The notes below the pieces were generated by a model that saw only the letters and a list, made by a program, of their open reading frames with translations, had not been told where the DNA came from and searched no databases. The position numbers and the translations under genes were made by a program. From the NCBI GenBank assembly GCA_024234595.1, contig JACKNZ010000018.1, positions 1 to 64,000 of the forward strand: a DNA stretch of 64,000 bases, given 5' to 3'. The first letter of the stretch is position 1. Every line of letters begins with the position of its first letter. This DNA comes from Moraxellaceae bacterium. Lineage in GTDB: Bacteria > Pseudomonadota > Gammaproteobacteria > Pseudomonadales > Moraxellaceae. This document shows positions 35,037 to 43,593 of the stretch, one piece after another.

Positions 35037-36389
35037 TTAGCTATGTTGTTTGACTAAGCAGCGTTCTAATAAATTATTGAGTAATTCGGCTGCTGGACGT
35101 TCATTAACCAAGGCGGTGTAGGGAGTCACTTTAGCATCACTAAAATGAGGCGCATTAAACATCTCTTTGAGCCATTTTTGCGTCCGTAATAAATAGCCTG
35201 TGACTGCCGCATCGCCATGTAAGGGCATCATGGTAATAATAATATCGCGGTCAGAGAGTCGAATATCCCAGTTAATATCCATTTGACGGCGTTGGCGTAT
35301 CATTTCGGCAAAAATATCTTGTCGATGTGGGCTATCCGAAATCACAAAAGCGGTAATACTAGAAGGCAGACCACTTTCGCGTTGTACTCTTTCTAAACGT
35401 AATAATTCTGAGGCAAATTCGATGGGGCAGGTGGGATTATCACGCAGAATTTTCATCGCTAATGGTACGAGTTGTACATTGTCGGCATAGTAACCCAGTA
35501 ACACGCCCAAAAACTGCAAGGTTTCTTGGTTAAGCGATAAAAAGGGCATTCTTTCTACCACTAATATGCCTAAACACTTTTGGTTGGTGGCTAACAGAGG
35601 GGCAACAACCACATAACGGCTATCAGCCTGTTGTAAATCTTCGCTTTGCAAATGAGCTAATTCATTTTTTTCGAGCGCGTAATTGATGAGGGCATCGTTA
35701 ACATCAATCTCTTGTGGGCTGCCCAGTGTTGCACTCACTTGAGGTATAATTTTACCCTGATACACAGGATACAAGGCCGCAACTTCGAGCTGACAGGTTT
35801 GCGCTAACAGATTCATAACGGCATTGGCATGAGGTAGAGCATTGGGGTCTTGTAAACCTGTGACCATAATCTCCCGAATATGCATAATCGAGTCGCGCAA
35901 GGTCATCGGTTTGGTGAGCATATCTTGCTCTAGTCGCTCGTGGGATAATTTGAGCAAATAATGGCGTCGCGTTAAGGATTCTAAACGCTCATTTAAATAG
36001 CCGTTGGCTTCGCGTACCCGTTTAAGCCGCACAATCCACACATCGGCAAATTCACCTGCAATCAAACTCAAAATCAAACCACCCATAAAAAAGTGGGCAG
36101 GGAAAGGGCTAGTATTGGTACTTAACAAATCCCACAGTGACCAAGCTCCTGCAATCAAGCCAATCGAACCAAAAGCCGCCAATGTGCCATAACGTAAACC
36201 CAAAATAGTGGGTGCTAGCCACAACCACGGAAAGGCTAGTTCGACCATAAAAGGGTCATTAGGATTAGACCATGCACCAAGACCAATTGTGCCAAAAGTA
36301 AATAATGCAATTTCAAACAGCATTAACTGATTAGCTTGTTTAGGGGCTAAAATAGCGGCAATTTGACGACGGCTAAGCGTAAGGGGCAT
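35037..36389 (-). CDS. pelD: Pel c-di-GMP receptor PelD
   Basis: A 450-residue protein. Four N-terminal membrane helices (to about residue 115) are followed by a GAF domain and a degenerate GGDEF domain lacking the catalytic motif. The c-di-GMP inhibitory-type site is retained: RQMD at about residues 368-371 and an arginine near 402, close to R367, D370 and R402 of P. aeruginosa PelD. Binding c-di-GMP switches on Pel synthesis. I chose the ATG at 36389 (AGGA nine bases before it); a start at 36464 would overlap pelC. Confidence 0.93.
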   Translation of the reverse strand: MPLTLSRRQIAAILAPKQANQLMLFEIALFTFGTIGLGAWSNPNDPFMVELAFPWLWLAPTILGLRYGTLAAFGSIGLIAGAWSLWDLLSTNTSPFPAHFFMGGLILSLIAGEFADVWIVRLKRVREANGYLNERLESLTRRHYLLKLSHERLEQDMLTKPMTLRDSIMHIREIMVTGLQDPNALPHANAVMNLLAQTCQLEVAALYPVYQGKIIPQVSATLGSPQEIDVNDALINYALEKNELAHLQSEDLQQADSRYVVVAPLLATNQKCLGILVVERMPFLSLNQETLQFLGVLLGYYADNVQLVPLAMKILRDNPTCPIEFASELLRLERVQRESGLPSSITAFVISDSPHRQDIFAEMIRQRRQMDINWDIRLSDRDIIITMMPLHGDAAVTGYLLRTQKWLKEMFNAPHFSDAKVTPYTALVNERPAAELLNNLLERCLVKQHS

Positions 36390-36408
36390 AGTCAGTAATC
36401 CTAAAAAA

Positions 36409-36942
36409 TTAAGGGTTAACAGCCGATTTAAGCAAATCATCCACCACTTTTTGAGCCACGGCACTCACCGCTTCGCGGCTCCAGCCTGTTTTGGCGGCTG
36501 TACCTGACCACACCACTTGCTCTGATTGCAAGTCAATAATATTGAGGGTAATGCCTGCGGCTGGTTCACCGTCTAAACCGACTTTGTAACGCCATTCGTC
36601 CACACTGGCGGCCACCGCATATTTTGCACCAGTAATTTTGGCCGTTGCTAGGGCAGCATTTTGTTGACGACGGTCAGCTAACTCAAACAGCACCTCGTTA
36701 CTCGCACCATTTACGCCAATATAAGCGACATTTTGTACGCCATGCACACGTAGCAAACTGGCCGTAATGCTATCTAAACGCGCACCTGCTTGTGGCGTTT
36801 CGGTATTATTGATAGCAGGAAGTAAAGCCCATTGTGCCTTTTTGTCTAAATTGGCGGTAGGCGTGGTGTGCAAGGTGCTACATGCCGTTAATAGATTGAG
36901 ACTGAGTAGCGCGCTCAAAGTCATTAGTTTTTGCCAGCTCAT
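36409..36942 (-). CDS. pelC: Pel outer-membrane lipoprotein PelC
   Basis: A 177-residue lipoprotein: signal sequence with lipobox LLTAC near residue 21, then a compact alpha/beta domain (VAYIGVNGASNEVLFELADRRQQNA; KYAVAASVDEWRYKVGLDG). PelC forms a dodecameric funnel at the outer membrane that guides the cationic polymer to PelB. It lies twelve bases after pelB and nineteen before pelD. Confidence 0.92.
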   Translation of the reverse strand: MSWQKLMTLSALLSLNLLTACSTLHTTPTANLDKKAQWALLPAINNTETPQAGARLDSITASLLRVHGVQNVAYIGVNGASNEVLFELADRRQQNAALATAKITGAKYAVAASVDEWRYKVGLDGEPAAGITLNIIDLQSEQVVWSGTAAKTGWSREAVSAVAQKVVDDLLKSAVNP

Positions 36943-36954
36943 GATGGTTGCCTC

Positions 36955-39768
36955 TTAATAAAATAAACGATAGTTAAGATGAATCTCTTGCGAGGATTCG
37001 CCATTTTGTTGTCCGCTTTGGCTACGAATGATTTCTAAACGTAGTTTGTCATTCCCCATGACTGGACTTTGTAGCCCCAAACGGCCATTAAAACCGATGC
37101 CATTGATATTGGAGCTATTTGCGCCTAACTCGCCAAAAATACGCAAGCCACGTTGATATTGTTGCGGATTTACTTGGCTAAATGCCCATGCGATGCCTAT
37201 TTGCTGATAATCTTGAGGAATAAAAAAGCCTGTCGTCAGTGTTTGCCCTAAGGGTGCAAGGCTATTAAGTTGCGGATTCAGCGTGGCGTTGGCATTAAAT
37301 TTACCCACACTCAGATTAACTTTAAGCACATGGTCACTTTGGTCGGCAAACAGTCGATGACCTGCTTCTAGTTGTAATATTTGACCACTGCCCAAGGCTT
37401 GGCCGTCTTGACTCTGATAGTCATCAATAAAAAACTGACTGTTGAGGTATTCGCGGCCTGTGATTGCCCAATTCAACCCTAATCCCCAACGATTTTTGCT
37501 GCCTGCTAATAGTAGCCCTGTACTTTCTGTACTGTGTTGATGTTGTAGCCACTGCCAATTGAAGCTGAGTTTGCTATCCAGTCGATAATCATGCTCAATC
37601 CGCCAACCTGTGGTACTTGCCCACGCATTGATTTGACTAATGGCTAGTTGCCATGTTTGTTGTGTGTTTTTAAAGTGCCATGTAATATCCCATTGTTGGC
37701 CGTCGGGTAGCTGCGAATTTAAGATGTTGTTATCAGAGCTGTGAGCTTGATAGTGTTTGAGCGTCGCCTGTAAACGCCACAAAGGGCTAAGCGGTGTTGC
37801 CCATGATAATTGCTGTTGTTGTAAGTCTAATGCCCCCAATTTCTGCTGAGACATATCAAGACTGGCAATATGTGCGCGAGGACTTAACAAATCGCTATAA
37901 CGACGTTGTAGCTCATCATCTAAAGGATAATCGTCTTGGGTGTTAAAGGCTAAACTTTCGGCTAAATCAGGACGATTAGCTTGTGTCGCTGCCTCGATAC
38001 GGTCATAAATCGGCAATCGTTCAACGTGCTCATTGAGCAATTGATTTAGAGCTGGTGTGTCGTGGTTACGCAGTGCCAAGTTCAAACTTGCCCATGTTGG
38101 AATAGCAACGTTTGTGGGTTGTTGGTTTATCCAATCTTGTGCTTTGTCAAAATTTTCGTGGTTAAGTAACCAGCCTAGAACCAGTTCTTGTTCAAAAGGA
38201 CGATAAATCGTGCGTTTTAGCAACCATTGTTGCAAATCAGCTTGGCTTTGCTGTGCATTTTTTTGATTGAGTGATAGTGCAAAAAAACTATCTTCTAAGG
38301 GGCGTAACTGTTCGGTAGAAGCTTCATCCGTGATAGTGTTTTTATTGCGCCACAAAGCTTGACGAATACTGTTTGCTAATGGCTCATTGCCTGTGTTAGC
38401 TAATATCTCGGCCAAAGTTAATTGTGCTAAATAATCTTGTGCTTGTGAACGTACATAGGCTTGCTGAAAAGGTAAAGCACGTTGCGCTTGTTGCAAATGC
38501 AGCCAGCCCAATGCCCATGTTTGCCACAAAGCGGTTTGTCGTTTGGCTGTACCCTCGGCTGTCAGCAAGACTTTTTTGAGTAGTACATCGTTCTTTTGTT
38601 CGATAAGAATGCCAACAAAGGCTTGTAATAATCGGCTTTGTTGTGGTGCAAGTGCTAATGCCTGTTGGTAGTCTGCTTGTGCCAAATTGAGTTGTTTTTG
38701 TTGCCAATAAAATTGACCCCGTTGCTCCAAAAAGAGTGGGTTTTGCTCAAATTTGGCCAGTTCTTGAGGTGATAATAAACTCAAAAAACGCTCAATGCCT
38801 TGAGGATAATGGGCTTTTTGGTAGAGGTATAACAAGCTAATGACGGCATTGTCACGTTTATATAAACGATAAGAAAGCTCGTTAATAAAGGCTGCATTGA
38901 TGGGGGCGCTATCGTTTTGTAGGCTAGCAAAGTTAACTAAGTCGCCATCGCCAAATACAAACTCGTTGGTGAGTTGTTGATAAGCGCGTTCGGCAATGTC
39001 TTTTTTGTTTAATAAGCGCGATAACTCCGCATAAGTGTGCCAATAGGCCGCGTCGCGTGGCGCAATCATCGCTTCTATTTGATTGAGACTTTGCCATGCT
39101 TCTAACACTTTACCTCGTTGAAACCATAATGCCGCTCGTCGCAATACCCATGTACTATCTAGCGGCTTAAAATCATTGATTAAACGTGAATAGACAGTAA
39201 TGGCACGGTCGTCTTGACCTGCGCGCTCAGCTAAATTTGCATCAGCAAATAACAAAGTACGTTTGGCCTGACTTTTAGTGACTAGTTGTGCTAAAAAATT
39301 CAAACCTTCGTTGGGCTGGCCTAAACGCTCATATACCTGAACTAATTTTAAAATTGCGTCTTGATTATTGGGTTGCAAACTAACCAAGCGTTTTTGATAG
39401 GCCAATAACAAATTGTCGTTATACAAGGCCTCGGCCAAACGACCTACCGACTCCCACGCAGCATTATCGTTACTGAGTTGAGCGTATTGATACCATGCAT
39501 CTAAGGCCTCGACAGGTTTGCCAATCCATTCGGAGACTTGTGCAAAACGTTGCAACCAAAAGGAATTATTGGGTTCGGCACTGATGGCTTTAGAAGCTAC
39601 TTGCCATGCGGCAGCCAAGTTTTTATTGGCTAAATACACCTCATAACCCAAACGATACTGCAAGTCATTAAAGCCGACTTGGGGCGCGCTCGCTTGTTGA
39701 GAAATGTCCGTTTCGGCATAACTGCTTAAAGCACAACTAAGTAAACACAGGGCATAAGGCCATTTCAT
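36955..39768 (-). CDS. pelB: Pel outer-membrane TPR/beta-barrel protein (C-terminal part of PelB)
   Basis: A 937-residue protein with its own signal peptide (MKWPYALCLLSCALSSYA). Residues ~40-620 are TPR repeats (VGRLAEALYNDNLLLAYQKRL; QAILKLVQVYERLGQPNEGL). The last ~300 residues form a beta-barrel with alternating aromatic strands ending in HLNYRLFY. Pseudomonas PelB is ~1190 residues with an N-terminal membrane helix, TPRs and barrel in one chain. Here this gene and the preceding 299-residue one sum to ~1236. The ATG overlaps the previous stop (ATGA). Confidence 0.9.
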   Translation of the reverse strand: MKWPYALCLLSCALSSYAETDISQQASAPQVGFNDLQYRLGYEVYLANKNLAAAWQVASKAISAEPNNSFWLQRFAQVSEWIGKPVEALDAWYQYAQLSNDNAAWESVGRLAEALYNDNLLLAYQKRLVSLQPNNQDAILKLVQVYERLGQPNEGLNFLAQLVTKSQAKRTLLFADANLAERAGQDDRAITVYSRLINDFKPLDSTWVLRRAALWFQRGKVLEAWQSLNQIEAMIAPRDAAYWHTYAELSRLLNKKDIAERAYQQLTNEFVFGDGDLVNFASLQNDSAPINAAFINELSYRLYKRDNAVISLLYLYQKAHYPQGIERFLSLLSPQELAKFEQNPLFLEQRGQFYWQQKQLNLAQADYQQALALAPQQSRLLQAFVGILIEQKNDVLLKKVLLTAEGTAKRQTALWQTWALGWLHLQQAQRALPFQQAYVRSQAQDYLAQLTLAEILANTGNEPLANSIRQALWRNKNTITDEASTEQLRPLEDSFFALSLNQKNAQQSQADLQQWLLKRTIYRPFEQELVLGWLLNHENFDKAQDWINQQPTNVAIPTWASLNLALRNHDTPALNQLLNEHVERLPIYDRIEAATQANRPDLAESLAFNTQDDYPLDDELQRRYSDLLSPRAHIASLDMSQQKLGALDLQQQQLSWATPLSPLWRLQATLKHYQAHSSDNNILNSQLPDGQQWDITWHFKNTQQTWQLAISQINAWASTTGWRIEHDYRLDSKLSFNWQWLQHQHSTESTGLLLAGSKNRWGLGLNWAITGREYLNSQFFIDDYQSQDGQALGSGQILQLEAGHRLFADQSDHVLKVNLSVGKFNANATLNPQLNSLAPLGQTLTTGFFIPQDYQQIGIAWAFSQVNPQQYQRGLRIFGELGANSSNINGIGFNGRLGLQSPVMGNDKLRLEIIRSQSGQQNGESSQEIHLNYRLFY

Positions 39769-40664
39769 GGGTTAGCTCCTGTTGGGCTAATACGTTGTTT
39801 TAGCAATAAAGAAACATAATATTGAGCAATATCAGGACGATTAGCTGCCAGTGCAAGGCGTGTTAAATACTCCAAAACTTCGGTATCAGCTAATAACATG
39901 CCTGCATAAGTTTGTCCAGCATCCACCGCATCGGGTAACAAATTACCAGACTGCAAGGCTTTAACGCCTGATAAAAAAAACTGTTTGCGTTGTGCAAAGG
40001 TGGTGGTGTAGGGCATGGCCTGCAAATAACTACGTGCCGCCGCACGGTATTGTTGTTGTGCTAAATATAAACGTGCAATATTAGCAAACCATTCAACATT
40101 GACTGTTTTAGCACTAAAAATCAGTTGGTAGTACAGTTCTTTGGCTAATTGTGTATCACCAAAATCAAAGGCATTTTTGGCAAATTTTTCGAGTCGCTCT
40201 TGCGGCCACGAGTAGTGGCTTACTTTGCGTAATTGCTGTAAATAATGTTTGAGTGCATTATTAAATGTTGCCGATTGAGGTTGATAAGTCCACAGTTGGC
40301 GTTCTAAAAGATTTAATAACAAAATGTCGGCTTTACTGTGTAACTCTTGCTTAAGGTCTTTTACTTTAAACACAGGGTTGAGAATTTGTCTCGATTGACT
40401 AATGTCACCTTTATCAAACAAGCGTTGCGCTAACAAAATGCGCAAGTGATGGTCGTTAGGGTCGGCACGTAACCACGCAAACAAATAAGCAATACTTACG
40501 GTGTCGGTATGTGCCGAGCGTTCTAAATGTCGTTGCAAACTATGCTCAGGATAAATCACCGTAAACACTAAGGCGGTCAGCAAGCCAAAGCCAATAATTT
40601 GTCCTGTAGTGGCAAAACGTAGCCGTTCAGGAACGGCAGGAAAGCCTGAGCGCGGTAAGCTCAT
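39765..40664 (-). CDS. Inner-membrane TPR protein between pelA and pelB (probable PelB N-terminal part)
   Basis: A 299-residue protein with one N-terminal membrane helix (GQIIGFGLLTALVFTVIYP, about residues 22-40) and TPR-like helices after it (LRILLAQRLFDKGDISQSRQIL; ANIARLYLAQQQYRAAARSYLQA). Its size and position, immediately before pelB, fit the N-terminal membrane-anchored TPR segment of an undivided PelB. It overlaps the 3' end of pelA by 38 bases and pelB by four. It has its own ATG and intact frame, so it looks like a stable two-gene arrangement, not decay. Confidence 0.8.
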   Translation of the reverse strand: MSLPRSGFPAVPERLRFATTGQIIGFGLLTALVFTVIYPEHSLQRHLERSAHTDTVSIAYLFAWLRADPNDHHLRILLAQRLFDKGDISQSRQILNPVFKVKDLKQELHSKADILLLNLLERQLWTYQPQSATFNNALKHYLQQLRKVSHYSWPQERLEKFAKNAFDFGDTQLAKELYYQLIFSAKTVNVEWFANIARLYLAQQQYRAAARSYLQAMPYTTTFAQRKQFFLSGVKALQSGNLLPDAVDAGQTYAGMLLADTEVLEYLTRLALAANRPDIAQYYVSLLLKQRISPTGANP

Positions 40665-43401
40665 GGGCGGTATCCTCTAATAATAAACGTGAACCAATCT
40701 GACGTGTGTTTAATACTTTTTTCCCTTGCTTAAGTTGGCATTGTGCCGCATTAGCGAGTGTTAATTGAATGGCCTGATAGCCCGTTAAATCAAAAAATAA
40801 GTCATTGCCCTGACGATTAAAGTTTTTAATAAAGGCATTACTAGACTCAATATAGGGCAGCGTAGTGGTATTTTGTTGTAGCACTATATCGCTGTTACTT
40901 TGGGTTAAATGCACATAATTTTGTTGATTATGTTGGTTAAAACCTGCAATCGAATTACTTTGGGTTAAATTTATGTAAGGCGCATTCGCTAAACGAATCG
41001 TGCGTAAATCGCCATTGCCTCTAAAGCGATAACCTTGTGGGGTTCGTGCTACTACAAAATCATTAAAATCTAACACCTTTTTAATATATTCCGAGCTATA
41101 CACTGCAAAAACGGGTTGTTTTAACGCCCATTGATAAATTTTGTGTAAAGCGTTTGCGCCAGCAGTTTTTGACACCAAATAGGAGTGAAAATAAATATCT
41201 ATTGGCTTAAAGCGGTATGGACTATCGGTAAGTTGATAGGTTTCGATAACACGCTCAAAACCATAAAAAGGGCCTGTCCATAAATTTGTGTACACATTTT
41301 CGTTTTGATTAGGTGCAAATACTTGAAAGTTATCACCTTTTTTTATGCCTAGTCCTGCAATCCGCGTCCATGAGTTATTACTACGTGTAATGGTAGTGTC
41401 ACCACCATTCATATTTAACACCCCTGCCTCTAGGGTTTCTGCCAAAGCGTCAGGTGTGGCAACACAATTACCTGTCCATAAAAAAACCTTAACTTGTTTA
41501 TTTTTAGGGGCAAGCTGTTGATTAATATAATTGATTGAGCCTTTGATTTCGCGCTGACTATTATAAATATAGTCTTTAATCGGTAGGTGATACGACTCAG
41601 AATCTTCGCCATCTTGTGCCGCTTCTTCGGCTTTACGCCAATAAAAAGGGTGAGAGTATGAATGACTTGCTAACTCAACCCACGGTAGGGCATAAATATC
41701 GCGAGCAATTTTTTCGAGCTGTGGCGAGAGTTCGGGATACAAGCCTGTTTTGCCAACTTCGCCTTCAATCACTGACATAGTAGTTGGTGTTTGATAACGT
41801 TTAAAAAAGTCCTCTAACATCACCTGACCATTAAAAGGGCGGTCGGGACGTTCGGCAATACTCATAAAGCCATCACCATCAATATGCACCATTAACAAAC
41901 GGCGGCCATTTTCGGTGGTGACATCAGGAATCGGGCGTTGCTCATCTAATTTAAGTGCTTTAGTCAAAAAGCTCAGCGGATTGATAACCCATCGCTCGCC
42001 TGCATCTTTAGCGGGTAACATTTCGACCACATAAGGCGCAAGGGCGTAGCCACCCCATGAGGTTAAAGCCGCAGGATGCCATTGCATTGCTTGGCTTTTG
42101 GTTGTTAGACTGACTAAAGGAGTGCTGTTTTTATTATTGAGGCTAACGGGATAAATATCGTGAGTGCGTGCAGTAACGGGAAACTCAAAGCCCATCATAG
42201 TATCTTGAGCCATTAGTTGTAAGGATTGTGTAGGCTCTAACTCTTGATACTTAAGCCCTAATGTTTGCAACAAACCACTGTCGTGAGCTACGCCAAAACG
42301 ACTAAAAATAGCCACTGGTATTTGCTGTTGAATTTGCTTAGTCAACCATTGAGGGTAGGCGGAGTTGGTGGCTATATCATCGCTGTTAATCCAACTGATA
42401 ATGCCTGCATAACGACCTGTTAAATCGTATTGGGGGAGGGTGCTATTATAAGGGATATATTCAGGCACTAAGCCTAAATACACCAAAGGTGCACCTAAAA
42501 AACGTACTACATCTTGATAATGCAAATCAGGTGCTTCGGCAGGATTATAAATCACTAATACCTTACGCGGTAAGACCTCGACCTCACTACTGATGCCTAA
42601 GGCATCAAGAGAAGGATTACTCACCCATGCACTAAACCCTAACTTTTGAATATTGCTGGCAGTTTGTTTGGCCAAATCACGTTGTTGGCTTGGCACATAA
42701 TCAATCACCAAAATAGGCAGTTGATATTGTTGATGAATATCTAGTAGTTTTTGACTAAGCCACGTGTTATCAGCGGCACTCACGGCTTGATAGCGTTGGG
42801 TGTTGGCATTCCATCCCTGATATAAAGACTCGGCAGCAACCATCCATGCTAAATCATGCACTTCGGGTAAGATTTCAAAACCACGATTAAAAATCAGTTT
42901 AGCTTCTGGCCAGCGTTGTTTAATTGCTCTAATAACGCTTTTTAAACCTGCTTCTTGTTGGGCTTTTTGCTCAGGCGTTTTGGCAATCAATTGATAGCTA
43001 TCTAAAGTATCTAAAAAAAAGCCCCGATAACCTTGCTCCCATAATGGCGCAATCACCGTATTGGCAAAAAACTGCGGCCAGTCTGGTGCAGATTGGTCAA
43101 TAATGGTGCTTTGCCAAGCATGATTTTGGCTTTTGAGCCATGCTTGAGGAATCTGCTTAAAATATGCTGAACTTGGATGTGCTTCGCCAACACTGGCATA
43201 AGCAAATAATTGACTATAGGGCGAGTTATAGTGCTGAGGTGAAATATTGGCGTGATTAGGGTCAACCACCACCACATCAAAAGCGCGCAATTCCGCTAAT
43301 GGTGGCTGAGCACCATAAAACAAGGCAACACTGGGAGGTGTGTCCGCGTAGAGTAAAGAGCAAAGTAAGCATTGCAAGTACACGATAAAACGTAACAACA
43401 A
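40627..43401 (-). CDS. pelA: Pel deacetylase/hydrolase PelA
   Basis: A ~924-residue periplasmic enzyme. After a signal-like segment (LRFIVYLQCLLCSLLYA), a GH166-type hydrolase domain has GFFLDTLDSYQL and AAESLYQGWN, which carry the expected acidic residues. A deacetylase domain follows with VHIDGDGFMS and ASHSYSHPFYW. A beta-rich C-terminal domain closes it. PelA partly deacetylates and trims Pel. There is no ATG near the start; I chose the TTG at 43401, eight bases after GAGGAG. The open frame extends to 43491. It is the first gene of the operon, 192 bases after spoT; I see no clear promoter there. Confidence 0.92.
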   Translation of the reverse strand: MLLRFIVYLQCLLCSLLYADTPPSVALFYGAQPPLAELRAFDVVVVDPNHANISPQHYNSPYSQLFAYASVGEAHPSSAYFKQIPQAWLKSQNHAWQSTIIDQSAPDWPQFFANTVIAPLWEQGYRGFFLDTLDSYQLIAKTPEQKAQQEAGLKSVIRAIKQRWPEAKLIFNRGFEILPEVHDLAWMVAAESLYQGWNANTQRYQAVSAADNTWLSQKLLDIHQQYQLPILVIDYVPSQQRDLAKQTASNIQKLGFSAWVSNPSLDALGISSEVEVLPRKVLVIYNPAEAPDLHYQDVVRFLGAPLVYLGLVPEYIPYNSTLPQYDLTGRYAGIISWINSDDIATNSAYPQWLTKQIQQQIPVAIFSRFGVAHDSGLLQTLGLKYQELEPTQSLQLMAQDTMMGFEFPVTARTHDIYPVSLNNKNSTPLVSLTTKSQAMQWHPAALTSWGGYALAPYVVEMLPAKDAGERWVINPLSFLTKALKLDEQRPIPDVTTENGRRLLMVHIDGDGFMSIAERPDRPFNGQVMLEDFFKRYQTPTTMSVIEGEVGKTGLYPELSPQLEKIARDIYALPWVELASHSYSHPFYWRKAEEAAQDGEDSESYHLPIKDYIYNSQREIKGSINYINQQLAPKNKQVKVFLWTGNCVATPDALAETLEAGVLNMNGGDTTITRSNNSWTRIAGLGIKKGDNFQVFAPNQNENVYTNLWTGPFYGFERVIETYQLTDSPYRFKPIDIYFHSYLVSKTAGANALHKIYQWALKQPVFAVYSSEYIKKVLDFNDFVVARTPQGYRFRGNGDLRTIRLANAPYINLTQSNSIAGFNQHNQQNYVHLTQSNSDIVLQQNTTTLPYIESSNAFIKNFNRQGNDLFFDLTGYQAIQLTLANAAQCQLKQGKKVLNTRQIGSRLLLEDTAHELTALRLSCRS

Positions 43402-43593
43402 AACACCAGCTCCTCTGCAAAGCCCACATATATCAGTAGATATCAGGATTGTAGCAATTTTGTGAATTGAATCACACAAGAAATATGCCAAAAAGTATGA
43501 AAAAAAGGATGAATTGTTTGGTGGTAGGGAGAGTTTTAGTTTTATTAAGAAAAAAAATGTAGAAGATGTTGTATGAGTGCTTATCAGAAATTA

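Noticed and set aside
36390..36464. Longer PelD start
   Set aside because: It overlaps the pelC coding end; the ATG at 36389 has a ribosome binding site and gives residue numbers close to P. aeruginosa PelD.
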